Origin: Candidatus Bathyarchaeota archaeon
GTDB lineage: Archaea; Thermoproteota; Bathyarchaeia; 40CM-2-53-6; JALHTG01
NCBI GenBank assembly: GCA_022865705.1
Contig: JALHTG010000019.1
Span: 115,784 to 179,783 of the forward strand
Reading direction: 5' to 3'
DNA length: 64,000 nt
In this document: in pieces, positions 1 to 8,909 of the stretch
Layout: each line of letters opens with the position of its first letter
How positions within the stretch are numbered: the stretch's first letter is position 1
Translations under genes and position numbers: made by a program
Notes under the pieces: generated by a model
The model's input: the letters and a program-made list of their open reading frames with translations, nothing else
Database searches by the model: none
What the model was told of the DNA's origin: nothing

Positions 1-63
1 CATCGCTGGGAAACTTCTAGTTGTGTCAGCCAGGACATCAGAAGAATTACTCTATCCAAAGCA

Positions 64-741
64 TCAGGGCAAGATCTGCTTCAGGAACTGGAGATACAGT
101 CTATCGAGATCATGCTCAGATTTGACCTGTATTTCAAGTCGTTTTGTGAACTCGTTCTCAACGACGGTCGCAATCTTCAGCTTTTCATAGAGTTCGTCTA
201 GAACTTCTTTGCGAGCGCCCGTGGCAGGCTTTCTAGGAGTGACAGTGCAGCACCCCACATGTTTTTCGCGCCAAAGGCCGACTCTACGAGATACCCTCTC
301 TATCTCAACCTTGTCAAAACCTATAAGCGGTCTCAGAATCGGAAACGTCACCCCGTGAGAGGTCGCCGACAGATTCCGAAGAGTCTGGCTTGCTTTCTGT
401 CCGAGCGACTCCCCAGTTACAATGGCCTGTGCGTTCACTGACATGCAGACCAGTTCTGCAGCTTTGAACATTCCTCTTCTGCAAATCACACACATGAATC
501 TTCCAGCTCGGCTGCTCAGGATCGTAGATAGAATCTCCCCCCATGGATACAGAACCACTTTCTCAAAGGGAATCCTTTCCCTCAGAGCCTTCAGCGATTC
601 CATGACCAGTTCAAAAGAAACCTCACAGTAGAACGGGTGGAGACAAAAATGCAGAGGGATCACTTCCATCTTTCTGCTGGCCAGATACATTGCCACAGGA
701 GAATCTATTCCACCCGAAATGAGTGCTACAGCTTTCGTCAT
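64..741 (-). CDS. ThiI-like PP-loop tRNA sulfurtransferase domain protein
   Basis: The 225-residue protein matches the ATP-pyrophosphatase part of ThiI, which adenylates tRNA U8 for 4-thiouridine formation. The PP-loop SGGIDSP lies at residues 9-15. The family stretch TGESLGQKASQTL is near residue 110 and the LRPLIG block follows it. Two cysteine sites are visible: CVIC near residue 84 and a GCC near 163. Full ThiI proteins also have an N-terminal ferredoxin-like/THUMP RNA-binding region, which is absent here. The protein is therefore either a stand-alone catalytic domain that needs an RNA-binding partner, or a paralogue acting on another substrate. The start is the ATG just before the PP-loop. 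Confidence 0.8.
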   Translation of the reverse strand: MTKAVALISGGIDSPVAMYLASRKMEVIPLHFCLHPFYCEVSFELVMESLKALRERIPFEKVVLYPWGEILSTILSSRAGRFMCVICRRGMFKAAELVCMSVNAQAIVTGESLGQKASQTLRNLSATSHGVTFPILRPLIGFDKVEIERVSRRVGLWREKHVGCCTVTPRKPATGARKEVLDELYEKLKIATVVENEFTKRLEIQVKSEHDLDRLYLQFLKQILP

Positions 742-778
742 AGCCCTCTCTCTCAGTGAAGCGTAACTAGTGTTTCAA

Positions 779-1390
779 TCATGAGGAATGAACTTCCACG
801 ATGCGTTCCTTCTTCCTTCGCAGAATCGCCAAGGCTGCTGCAAGTGCAAGAGTCACTACCACGACCCGTGTATCAAACTCTGGGACTATTACCTCAATCT
901 TTGACTGCAGAGTGGTTTTATCCGTCAATCCTTCATGCCGGTTTCGAATGTATCCAGTTTGGTCTATGAGGATTAGTGTGGGAATCACTGTAACTTGGTA
1001 CTTCCGTGCGACACTAACGGTGTCCTTTGCCACTATCCAAGTCATGCCATAACCCTTCGCGAAAACTCTCAACACTGAATCCGAGTCATGCATAGGATCT
1101 ACACTGATTGAGATTATCACAACTGTATCGTTAGGATAGGTGTTTGTTAGAGCCTTGAGATGATGGATTTCTTCTTGACATGGGCCACACCAAGTGGCGA
1201 AGAAATCGATCAGGATGATTTTTCCTTTGAAGTCTGAAAGCGAAAATCCAACTCCATTGATGTCAGTTAAGGTGAAGTCCGGGGCTAGGGTCTGTCCGTA
1301 GGATATCCCAGCTTCGACAAGAATCAGGGTCATCATGGCCAATGGAATAAGGACGAAGGATGAGCGTCGCATACTTGTCATGATGGACAC
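779..1390 (-). CDS. TlpA-like membrane-anchored thioredoxin-fold protein
   Basis: This 203-residue protein has an N-terminal hydrophobic signal segment (about residues 12-32). A redoxin domain follows with the active-site motif WCGPCQ near residue 68, preceded by FFAT. It ends in a hydrophobic segment followed by RRKK, a likely C-terminal membrane anchor. This is the architecture of extracytoplasmic TlpA/ResA thiol-disulfide oxidoreductases, which reduce or protect thiols of exported proteins. An internal cis-proline motif (VIPT) is present. The gene is divergent from the stress-protein genes that follow. The exported substrate is unknown. Confidence 0.82.
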   Translation of the reverse strand: MSIMTSMRRSSFVLIPLAMMTLILVEAGISYGQTLAPDFTLTDINGVGFSLSDFKGKIILIDFFATWCGPCQEEIHHLKALTNTYPNDTVVIISISVDPMHDSDSVLRVFAKGYGMTWIVAKDTVSVARKYQVTVIPTLILIDQTGYIRNRHEGLTDKTTLQSKIEVIVPEFDTRVVVVTLALAAALAILRRKKERIVEVHSS

Positions 1391-1575
1391 GGTTTCGCCA
1401 TATCTATTAAACGTTTACAGGAAATATGGTCTACATCGCGCGAAATGCGCGTGTTCTTTTCTTCGGCTTGAACGGAAAAAGAATGCTTTGGTCCATTCTG
1501 TTTTCGGTTGTTGATTCTTGGAATTCGGCAACTCTTATTAGAGGAGGTGCCATTCGAGAAGTTGCGGTCGAAACC

Positions 1576-1998
1576 TTGGTTGAGAAGATTCTAGTTCCTG
1601 TTGATGGTTCCAGAGTAATGGAGCGGAACGTCAAGTTCGCATGTGATCTCGTCAAGGCATTGGGTGGAACCATGACTTTGATGCATGTTGTGGTTCTGCC
1701 TGCCTCCATGGAGCCTGGAGTGCCCATTGATCCTACTCCTTTGGAACAAGCAGGAGCGAGGATTCTGGAGGCTGCGCAAAGAATTGCTCAGGAGAATGGA
1801 TGTAAGGCAGAGGGGATCCTTGAAACAGATTTCGGCAACGCAGGTCACAGAATCGTTAGGATAGCCCAAGAGAAAGGATTCACTCTTATCATGATCGGTG
1901 CAAGAGGCGGAAGCAAGATCGTGAATCTGCTTCTTGGAAGCGTCTGTCACACAGTGGCACATAACGCCACATCTCCAGTGTTGATTATCCGGCCTTAG
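1576..1998 (+). CDS. Universal stress protein (UspA family), ATP-binding type
   Basis: A typical Usp fold of about 140 residues opens with KILVPVDGS and closes with SPVLII. The nucleotide-binding signature G-x2-G-x9-G-S is intact (GARG...LLGS), so this is the ATP-binding class. The frame is open upstream to 1426, but the extra residues do not look like Usp. I place the start at the TTG just before KILVPVDGS, although the strong purine-rich GAGGAGGTG at 1541-1549 lies about 27 bases upstream, so the start is uncertain. A second Usp gene follows on the same strand. Confidence 0.85.
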   Translation: MVEKILVPVDGSRVMERNVKFACDLVKALGGTMTLMHVVVLPASMEPGVPIDPTPLEQAGARILEAAQRIAQENGCKAEGILETDFGNAGHRIVRIAQEKGFTLIMIGARGGSKIVNLLLGSVCHTVAHNATSPVLIIRP

Positions 1999-2077
1999 TG
2001 GCAACTCAACGGCCGTGTTCTTGATAAGGAAAGCCTTATTGTTTCGTCAACCAGAAATTACGGGCGTGGATCAGGAA

Positions 2078-2482
2078 ATGTTTCAAAAGGCTCTTGTTCC
2101 CGTTGATGGCTCACCATTTACTGCCGGGCTCGTGGCCTACTCAATAGCTTTTGCAAAGAAGGCAGGCTGTTCTTTGACTCTTGTGTATGTTTTGGATAAG
2201 CCTCAGATGGCCTCCGTGGCGGAGGTAGAGAAACAGAAGGCCGCCAACATGGGAATTCCAGAACAGTCTCGGGAGAAGGCGGTTGGAGAGGGAGTTTCTG
2301 CTTCGTCAAGAGTCGAGGTGGGGACTCCGGCTGAAACAATAATCTCTTTGGCTGAGCGTGAGAAATTCGATCTAATCATCTTAGGGTCAAGAGGCTACAG
2401 TCAGCTGAGAAGGCTAATCGTGGGGAGCGTCGCCGATAAGGTGATGGAACACGCACCGTGTCCCGTCTTGATCTTTAGATAA
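2078..2482 (+). CDS. Universal stress protein (UspA family), second copy
   Basis: This 134-residue Usp starts MFQKALVPVDGS and ends CPVLIFR. The ATP-binding pattern GSRG-x9-GS is present near the C terminus. An upstream extension to 2015 is open, but the ATG at 2078 gives the family-typical N terminus. It lies about 80 bases after the first usp gene in the same orientation. The two copies differ clearly in sequence, so this is not a recent duplication. The pair may form heterodimers, which is inference. Confidence 0.87.
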   Translation: MFQKALVPVDGSPFTAGLVAYSIAFAKKAGCSLTLVYVLDKPQMASVAEVEKQKAANMGIPEQSREKAVGEGVSASSRVEVGTPAETIISLAEREKFDLIILGSRGYSQLRRLIVGSVADKVMEHAPCPVLIFR

Positions 2483-2515
2483 TCTCATACGGTCGCTCGT
2501 AATTGGCTAGGATGT

Positions 2516-4327
2516 TCAAGCTGTTTGCGTGGTTATCTCTTCTGATTCCCTGAACTGCATCTGGTATAGCCGTGCGTAAAGGCCTCTCCTTGCAACTAGT
2601 TGGTCATGTGTGCCTTCTTCAACTATTTTTCCTTGATCCAGAACTACTATTCTATCGGCATTCCTGACAGTGGACAGTCTGTGAGCAATTATCAGTGAGG
2701 TGCGATTCTTCAGAAGGCTTTCTAAGGCTCGTCTAATCAGGAGTTCTGTGTAAGGGTCGACACTCGAGGTGGCTTCATCCATTATGAGGATTCTGGGATC
2801 GGCCAAAAGTGCTCTGGCGAAAGAGATGAGTTGCCTCTGGCCTATTGAGAGGTTCGTTGCACCCTCACGGATTATTGTATCGTAGCTGCTAGGTAACTTT
2901 TCGATGAAGTCATGCGCCCCCACAGCTTTTGCCGCTTCAATGATTTCTCTGTCCGATGCGTCTGGTCTTGAATAGCTTATGTTCTCCTTGACTGATCCTG
3001 CAAAAAGGAATGGTTCTTGAAGAACCATACCAATCTGTCTGTGAAGTGATTGAAGCTTTACATCTCGAAGGTCATATCCGTCAACTCTGATTGATCCGAC
3101 TGTAGGATCGTAGAAGCGGCAGACGAGATTTATCAGAGTGGTCTTGCCAGCGCCTGTGGGGCCAACAATAGCCAAGGTTTCATTGGAAGCGATCCCCAGG
3201 TTTATGTTGTTCAAGACCAAAAGCTTCGGGTCATAGCCAAATGAGACATCTTCGAAGCTTATCTCTCCCATTAACCTCTTAAGTTCAATCGAGTCACTCT
3301 TGTCGGCTATGTCTATGGGGGCGTCAATCAGTTCGAACATTCTTTCCGCGCCGGCCATAGCAGACTGAAAGTTTGTGTAGAATATGCTCAATTGAAGGAG
3401 TGGCCGGAAGAACATTGTCAGGTAAGACATGAAAGCCACAATTGTTCCTATGGTTATTGTGCCTAAGAAGGCTTGAAGACCACCGTACCAGAGTACTGCA
3501 CATGTTCCAACGGCAGAAATCATCTCAACTCCCGCAGGGAAGACTGCGAATAGTCTCGCTGCCACCAGATTTGCCTGAAGATTTTCAATGTTGACTTGGC
3601 CGAATGCTTGCTGTTGGTCTGATTCTCGCGTGAATGATTGTATGACTCGCATTCCCATAATGCTTTCAGCGAGCTTAGCCGTCACGCCCGCCATCTTCTG
3701 TTTGGTCGTCAGATACGCACTTCTTGCCTTCGCTTGGAAGACGTAGATCAATGCGATAAGCATGGGCACTATGATCATTGATGCAAGAGTCAACTGTGGG
3801 CTCAACCAAACCATTATTATGAAGACTCCAGCAACCGTGACGGCATCGCTCATCACTGTAAGGATTCCCGATGTCAACAGTTCCTGGAGCGAATCCACAT
3901 CATTTGTTACTCTTGAGACTATGCTGCCAGACACGTTTTCTGAATAGAACTTTAGCGAAAGCCTTTGAAGTCGAGAGAACATCTCCTCTCGGAACTTGTA
4001 GATCGTTCTCTGCCCTATGCCGGACATTAGGTATAGCTGTCTGTTGCTCGTGACAAAGTTCACGAAGTTGATCGCTATGTACGCCAGTATGATGTTAGTT
4101 AGGCCAGTGATGTCTTGTGTAGCGATGTATCTGTCAATCGTAATTTTGAGAATGTAGGGGCCGGCAAGATTTGTTGCCGCGGTAATCAGGAGAAAAATGA
4201 TGCCACCAATGAGGGGGGCTCTAAATGGAAGGGCGTATGTGCTTAGTCTCCGCAGTAGGACTCGGTCTGGAACCTTTCTCTCCGCTGGTTTTTCACCGAG
4301 AAAATCCGCGGCGTGCCAGTGGGCCAT
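2516..4327 (-). CDS. ABC exporter half-transporter, catalytically complete subunit
   Basis: The 603-residue fusion has an exporter-type membrane domain of six helices (about residues 30-330) and an ATPase domain. Walker A is GPTGAGKTT, Walker B is ILIMDEATSS with the catalytic Glu, and the switch His is in LIIAHRLS. The signature motif is altered to LSIGQ instead of LSGGQ. It starts 4 bases after the stop of the next half-transporter (4332-6140), so the two are co-transcribed and probably form a heterodimer exporting lipid or hydrophobic compounds. The altered signature pairs with the degenerate site of the partner. Confidence 0.9.
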   Translation of the reverse strand: MAHWHAADFLGEKPAERKVPDRVLLRRLSTYALPFRAPLIGGIIFLLITAATNLAGPYILKITIDRYIATQDITGLTNIILAYIAINFVNFVTSNRQLYLMSGIGQRTIYKFREEMFSRLQRLSLKFYSENVSGSIVSRVTNDVDSLQELLTSGILTVMSDAVTVAGVFIIMVWLSPQLTLASMIIVPMLIALIYVFQAKARSAYLTTKQKMAGVTAKLAESIMGMRVIQSFTRESDQQQAFGQVNIENLQANLVAARLFAVFPAGVEMISAVGTCAVLWYGGLQAFLGTITIGTIVAFMSYLTMFFRPLLQLSIFYTNFQSAMAGAERMFELIDAPIDIADKSDSIELKRLMGEISFEDVSFGYDPKLLVLNNINLGIASNETLAIVGPTGAGKTTLINLVCRFYDPTVGSIRVDGYDLRDVKLQSLHRQIGMVLQEPFLFAGSVKENISYSRPDASDREIIEAAKAVGAHDFIEKLPSSYDTIIREGATNLSIGQRQLISFARALLADPRILIMDEATSSVDPYTELLIRRALESLLKNRTSLIIAHRLSTVRNADRIVVLDQGKIVEEGTHDQLVARRGLYARLYQMQFRESEEITTQTA

Positions 4328-4331
4328 GGTC

Positions 4332-6140
4332 CTATTTGGTCCTTCGCTGCACGGCTTGAGCCTCTAGAATGTCTTCCTGTTCCTTGAACTGTGTGCGATA
4401 GATCTTTGCGTAAATTCCATCCTTTGCGAGTAGCTCTTCATGGCTTCCTTCTTCAACAATTGCACCGTTTTCAAAGACCACAATTCTTGTTGCGTTCTTT
4501 ATTGTCGAAACTCGCTGAGTTATTATGAACGTCGTACGATTCTTCAACAGGATCTGTAACGCTTGTTGGATCTCATGCTCTGTTTCAACATCTACGCTGG
4601 AAGTTGAGTCGTCAAAGATCAGTATGCGTGGGTTAAGAAGAAGAGCTCTCGCAATCGCAATCCTCTGTCGTTGGCCGCCTGAAAGTGTGACTCCCCTTTC
4701 ACCAACCTTGGTATCATATTTGTCTGGGAATGACATTATGAAATCGTGAGCGCCGGCTATCTTTGCTACCTTTTCGATATCCCCCATTGTTGCGTCAGGC
4801 CTACCGTAGGCTATGTTTTCTCTTATTGAAGCGGAGAAAAGGAATGTTTCTTGGAGAACTATTCCGATTTGCTGTCTCAGGGACCTGAGCGTCACATCTC
4901 GAAGATCGTAACCATCTATTGTTATGCTTCCCTCAGTTACATCGTAGAATCTAGGAATCAGCTGTATCAACGAGCTTTTGCCTGATCCAGTTGCGCCAAG
5001 CAGTGCGATCGTTTCACCCATCTTCACTGCCAAGTTGATCCTATCCAGAACTCTTGCGCCAGGAGCGTATTCAAAGAAAACATCTTTGAACACGATTCCT
5101 CGCTGTATTGGTGGCAGCTCGATGGCGTCAGGCTTGTCTTCAACCTCAGGTTTTGCATCCATTATCTCGAAGATTCTTTCCGCACCAGTAATTGCTTGCT
5201 GATAGAACGTCATGAGGAATCCAATGAATCGAACCGGCATTACTAGCATCGCTAGGTATGCGGCTGAAGCCACAAGTGAACCGATTGTCATATTCCCTCG
5301 GATTACCTCTCCTCCTCCGTACCAGTAGACCAGAGCCGTTCCAAGGCTCACCGTAAAGGCCATGAAAGGCATGAACATGGAGCGATAGCGCCAGATCTCA
5401 AGATTCGTCTTCAAGTATCTGCTATGTGGTACAGAGAACTTTTTCTTCTCATGTTCTTCTTGTGCGAATGCTCTTACGACCCTTGTTCCAACGATTGTTT
5501 GCTGAATCACCGAGGTCATATCTCCAAAGATCTCCCTCGTCAAAGCGAAACGTGGTCTGATCCTCTTTGAGAAGTTGTAGGCTGCCACAAGAACAAGTGG
5601 TATCGTTGCAAGATAGAACAACATCAAGCGTGGATCAATCGTAGATATGACCAAGACAACACTTCCTACCGTCAGAACGGATGAGACGAGGGTTTCAAGC
5701 CACCATGCGAGTAGCGCTCTTACTTGTTCCACGTCGCTGGTAACTCTTGACATTAGTTGGCCTGTTTGAGCCTGATCGTAGAAGCTGAACGATTTCTCTT
5801 CAAGGGATTTGAACAGGTTGTTTCTTAGATCAAACACGACTTTCTGGCCAATGTATTGCTGGGTGAATCTCTGGGTGAATGAGAAGACAGATCGAAGGGC
5901 AGCTATGACGATGATGGAGAGTGAAAGCCAGGCTAGCTGGTCATACATGTTTTGGACTAGGACCTTGTCCACGACTTCTCTGATTATGAGTGGAACAATA
6001 ACGTTCAGGTAGGTAACTGCAACCACGCATAACATGGCAACTGTCGTTGCAGGCCAGTACTTGGCCATGTATTTCAGAACTCGAAGGAATGTACCCCGCC
6101 TTCGATGCTTCTGTTGGCTTTGAAGGCTCTGCGATGCCAC
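4332..6140 (-). CDS. ABC exporter half-transporter, degenerate-site subunit
   Basis: This 602-residue half-transporter has six predicted membrane helices followed by an ATPase domain. Walker A (GATGSGKSS) and the signature LSGGQ are canonical. The residue after Walker B is Asp (ILIFDDSTSS) where catalysis needs Glu, and the switch His is replaced by Gln (FIITQRVS). This is the hallmark of the degenerate half of heterodimeric exporters such as TM287/288 or BmrCD. It is the first gene of the two-gene operon. The exported substrate cannot be read from the sequence. Confidence 0.9.
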   Translation of the reverse strand: MASQSLQSQQKHRRRGTFLRVLKYMAKYWPATTVAMLCVVAVTYLNVIVPLIIREVVDKVLVQNMYDQLAWLSLSIIVIAALRSVFSFTQRFTQQYIGQKVVFDLRNNLFKSLEEKSFSFYDQAQTGQLMSRVTSDVEQVRALLAWWLETLVSSVLTVGSVVLVISTIDPRLMLFYLATIPLVLVAAYNFSKRIRPRFALTREIFGDMTSVIQQTIVGTRVVRAFAQEEHEKKKFSVPHSRYLKTNLEIWRYRSMFMPFMAFTVSLGTALVYWYGGGEVIRGNMTIGSLVASAAYLAMLVMPVRFIGFLMTFYQQAITGAERIFEIMDAKPEVEDKPDAIELPPIQRGIVFKDVFFEYAPGARVLDRINLAVKMGETIALLGATGSGKSSLIQLIPRFYDVTEGSITIDGYDLRDVTLRSLRQQIGIVLQETFLFSASIRENIAYGRPDATMGDIEKVAKIAGAHDFIMSFPDKYDTKVGERGVTLSGGQRQRIAIARALLLNPRILIFDDSTSSVDVETEHEIQQALQILLKNRTTFIITQRVSTIKNATRIVVFENGAIVEEGSHEELLAKDGIYAKIYRTQFKEQEDILEAQAVQRRTK

Positions 6141-6302
6141 GGTTTACCACGATATTTCTTTGATAGACTAAGGGGGGAATGGGAACGGTGGAATAAGGGT
6201 TGTGTCGTTTTCTGAGACTCAATTGCAGGCCGAAGCATAGAGATGATGGACAAAGGGATATTGCCCGCAATACGATAGTTTGACACCGCAAGGTGCGTGT
6301 AG

Positions 6303-6842
6303 ATGGAGAAGGTCTACAGAGAATTTCATAGTAAGGATGGGCGAAAAGTAGTTCTTCGAACTCCGCGAATAGGTGATCTGGATGATTTTCTTGAATTCAT
6401 CAATTCGCTAGTTGACGAAGAGGCGGACATACTAGTTAACGAGAAGACGAGCCGCGATGCTGAGGCCGATTGGCTTGGCAAGCTACTGGCAGAGATCGAG
6501 AAGGGCAAGGTGATCAATGTTACCGCGGAAGTCAAAGGAAAGGTTGTTGGGAATTCGGATGTTCACAAAGGAACCGGGAAGAGGAGTCACACAGGGGCTT
6601 TGGGGATCGCTCTCAGGCATGGCTATCGTGACGTTGGAATTGGAACTGAGATGATGCGAGTTCTTGCGGAGGAGTCTGGGAAGGCTGGGTTGAAGCTTCT
6701 GCGGTTAAGCGTCTTCGATTCGAACTTGCGGGCTAGGCATGTCTATGAGAAGGTTGGTTTTCGAGAGGTTGGGAGAATACCTAAGGCGATACGCAAAGGA
6801 GACAGCTATGTTGATGAGGTGTGGATGGTACTGGAATTGTAG
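6303..6842 (+). CDS. GNAT family N-acetyltransferase
   Basis: A 179-residue single GNAT domain resembling RimI/RimL-type acetyltransferases. The acetyl-CoA-binding region is visible as GYRDVGIGTEMM, followed by the beta5/alpha4 region NLRARHVYEKVGF typical of N-terminal or small-molecule acetyltransferases. The ATG is only a few bases after a TAG and has no clear ribosome-binding site, so a leaderless transcript is possible. The substrate is unknown. Confidence 0.85.
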   Translation: MEKVYREFHSKDGRKVVLRTPRIGDLDDFLEFINSLVDEEADILVNEKTSRDAEADWLGKLLAEIEKGKVINVTAEVKGKVVGNSDVHKGTGKRSHTGALGIALRHGYRDVGIGTEMMRVLAEESGKAGLKLLRLSVFDSNLRARHVYEKVGFREVGRIPKAIRKGDSYVDEVWMVLEL

Positions 6843-6941
6843 CTGTAGAAGCCTTTTCAGCCGAACTTATCTGTTCCGCCGCAATTCTGCAGTAGATCTA
6901 TCAAAAATGTCAAAAGAGATTCCCTTGCTTAGGATTCTCTG

Positions 6942-7403
6942 TTGCGAGTGAGTAGAGCCTTGCAGAAGAGCAAGAGGAAGCGAAAGGAGACTGATTCTGA
7001 CAGGCTCTTCCGGCTGATCTCTGAAAATCAAGGATTGAGTACTCAGGAAATATCTGAGAAACTGGCATGGACTAGCAGTAAGACCAACCGCATGCTTGGT
7101 GTTTTGGAGAGAAAAGGATGGATAGTCAAAAGAGTCTTTCCTGCAGCTCAGCCAAGAATATTGGTGAAGCCCGACGAGACAGTTCAACGTCTTAATTACC
7201 AATTCGCAAGACTGGTGGAATGGAAAACTAAGTTAGAATTCAGAGAGAAAGAGCTTTTCGACAAATGTGTTTCGGCGCAAATGGAAGGAGATTCTACAAA
7301 GGCAACTATGTATGCTAACCAATGCGCTGAGATACGGAAGATCATTAAGCTTGTTTCTGGAGCGGAGCAGACTTTGTCGCTACTGAGCACTCCACGAAGC
7401 TAA
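6942..7403 (+). CDS. Winged-helix protein fused to a CdvB/ESCRT-III-like helical hairpin
   Basis: The 153-residue protein begins at a TTG (or the GTG two codons later). Residues 20-80 are a MarR/ArsR-like winged helix (LSTQEISEKL, then an NRMLGVLERKGW recognition region). Residues 85-150 resemble the first two helices of the archaeal ESCRT-III protein CdvB: the pattern LFDKCV...GD...MYANQCAEIRK matches the family's conserved hairpin. In crenarchaeal CdvB the winged helix sits at the C terminus, so the order here is reversed and the ESCRT part is short. The link to cell division or membrane remodelling is inference. It could also be a transcription regulator with a coiled-coil dimerisation tail. 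Confidence 0.6.
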   Translation: MRVSRALQKSKRKRKETDSDRLFRLISENQGLSTQEISEKLAWTSSKTNRMLGVLERKGWIVKRVFPAAQPRILVKPDETVQRLNYQFARLVEWKTKLEFREKELFDKCVSAQMEGDSTKATMYANQCAEIRKIIKLVSGAEQTLSLLSTPRS

Positions 7404-7499
7404 TCCTTTGATTGTGCTTTTCGCTCTAAGTGGATTCGAATGGCCCAATTGAATATCTGCCCCATACCTTCGAAGTGACTTCGATGTCAGGTTGGCAAG

Positions 7500-8015
7500 A
7501 GTGTCTCGCGCGCGCTCAAGGAGAAGCAACTGTGCTTCTACGGGACCATATGTCCGCTTGAGGCATGCTCAGAAGTTCCTGAGGCAGAACGTACACCTGA
7601 ACTGAAGGAGGCACTGGAAAGAGCTGCAGAGTTCTTGTTGATGCATCGCCTGTACAAAGCAGACCACCATGGCTATCGCGTAATCAATCTTGGATGGTTG
7701 AAGTTCAGCTTTCCTTGGTTCTACGGATACAATGCTCTGAGAGGGCTCTCAGCTGTTACAAAGCTGGGCTATGTTGACGATGAACGCCTGGCAGACGCCA
7801 TACAGGCGCTCGTTTAGAAACGTCGCTCAGATGGAACATGGCCGCTTGATAGCTCGCCGGTTGGCAGAATGCAAGCGAACATTGAATCAGTTGGCAGACC
7901 TAGCAAGTGGATAACACTGAACGCTCTGAGAGTACTAAAACGTCTGTATAAAACAAGAAACGAAAAGGTGAGAGAAGCACTGTCAGAGAGTCGACGCGCT
8001 TTCTCACAGCCATGA
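7500..8015 (+). pseudogene. Decayed prenyltransferase/squalene-oxidase-repeat protein
   Basis: One reading frame from about 7500 to the TGA at 8013-8015 encodes a family-like C-terminal region (LLMHRLYK, GWLKFSFPWFYGY, then GRPSKWITLNALRVLKR). It is broken by a single in-frame TAG at 7815-7817, in a place where relatives usually carry a Ser-Lys or similar pair. No plausible start or N-terminal half precedes it, and the end overlaps the 3' end of the opposing hydrolase gene. I read it as a 5'-truncated pseudogene. Amber read-through is a less likely alternative. Confidence 0.6.
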
Positions 8016-8645
8016 TTTCGCGTTCTCATATGCTGTCGCAAGATGCGTTCTAGCGTCCGATGTGACTGGCTCCATATGTCCCGGTAGAATGAAGTCTACT
8101 TTCAACATGGCCAGACGTGCCAGTGATTCTACTAGTTTGCGGCTTTCTCCACCAGGAAGGTCTGTGCGGCCAAACCCTCCATCTGGAAAGACGGTGTCTC
8201 CTGAGAAGAGAATCTTGTCTTGCCGTTCGTAGAGGCATATCGCTCCCGGCATGTGGCCTGGCGTATGAATCACCTCAAGTCTGCGGTTTCCTGCTAAGAC
8301 GGAATCTCCATTATGAAGCTTAGAGACGCCAAGGCCAAATCCTACAACATCATCGATCTGATCTTCGTGCAGGAGCACTCTTGGCGAGGCCATGCTGGCT
8401 AATGCCTCAATGCCTCCGGTGTGGTCGAAATGCGTATGCGTCAGGATGATCTGTTTCACGTTTCTCGGGTCAAGATCCAGAGTTTTCAGTTTGGGAGGCA
8501 ATGTGTTCATAGGGTCACCTGCGCCAGTATCAATGACCGTTATCTCATCTACTCCTATCGTGTAAACGTTGGAGCTTAGACCTATGCCTTCTACGTAGCA
8601 GATTCCTGAAAGACGGGGGCTGTAAATCTCCAGCTTTACGATCAT
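8004..8645 (-). CDS. Metallo-beta-lactamase-fold hydrolase
   Basis: The 213-residue protein has the metal-binding motif THTHFDHTGG (HxHxDH) near residue 70. A later HTPGHMPG supplies the next His, FSGDTVF supplies the Asp, and LPGHMEP supplies the last His. This set is typical of glyoxalase-II-like or general MBL-fold hydrolases that bind two metal ions. Nothing in the neighbourhood fixes the substrate. Confidence 0.87.
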   Translation of the reverse strand: MIVKLEIYSPRLSGICYVEGIGLSSNVYTIGVDEITVIDTGAGDPMNTLPPKLKTLDLDPRNVKQIILTHTHFDHTGGIEALASMASPRVLLHEDQIDDVVGFGLGVSKLHNGDSVLAGNRRLEVIHTPGHMPGAICLYERQDKILFSGDTVFPDGGFGRTDLPGGESRKLVESLARLAMLKVDFILPGHMEPVTSDARTHLATAYENAKSWL

Positions 8646-8875
8646 GTTGGTCTTCTCGCTTTCTTACGAAGGGTTCCAGCAATAGGCGTGATAAAGCGAG
8701 CGCCATCAATTTCTGAAGATTTCATTGGTTTAACTGTTCGGTTCATGAAATCGTCGCATGACAACTGGGAGAACGTGTTAATATGTGCACATAGAAGCGT
8801 TCGACTCCGTTGTTTCTTTTTGCCTAGGATGCTGCTGTATAGGCTCACTCCCATAGAGACTCGTCACGAGAGTAG

Positions 8876-8884
8876 CTTTAATTG
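8876..8884 (+). promoter_or_regulatory. TATA box of the tRNA-Leu gene
   Basis: CTTTAATTG lies about 30 bases upstream of the first base of tRNA-Leu, the spacing expected for an archaeal promoter that starts transcription just before the tRNA. Confidence 0.5.
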
Positions 8885-8909
8885 CGAATCAGGCCAGAAT
8901 TGTGTGGCT

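Noticed and set aside
8782-8793. Palindrome TATGTGCACATA upstream of the MBL hydrolase
   Set aside because: It is perfect but short, unrepeated and without a clear promoter relation.
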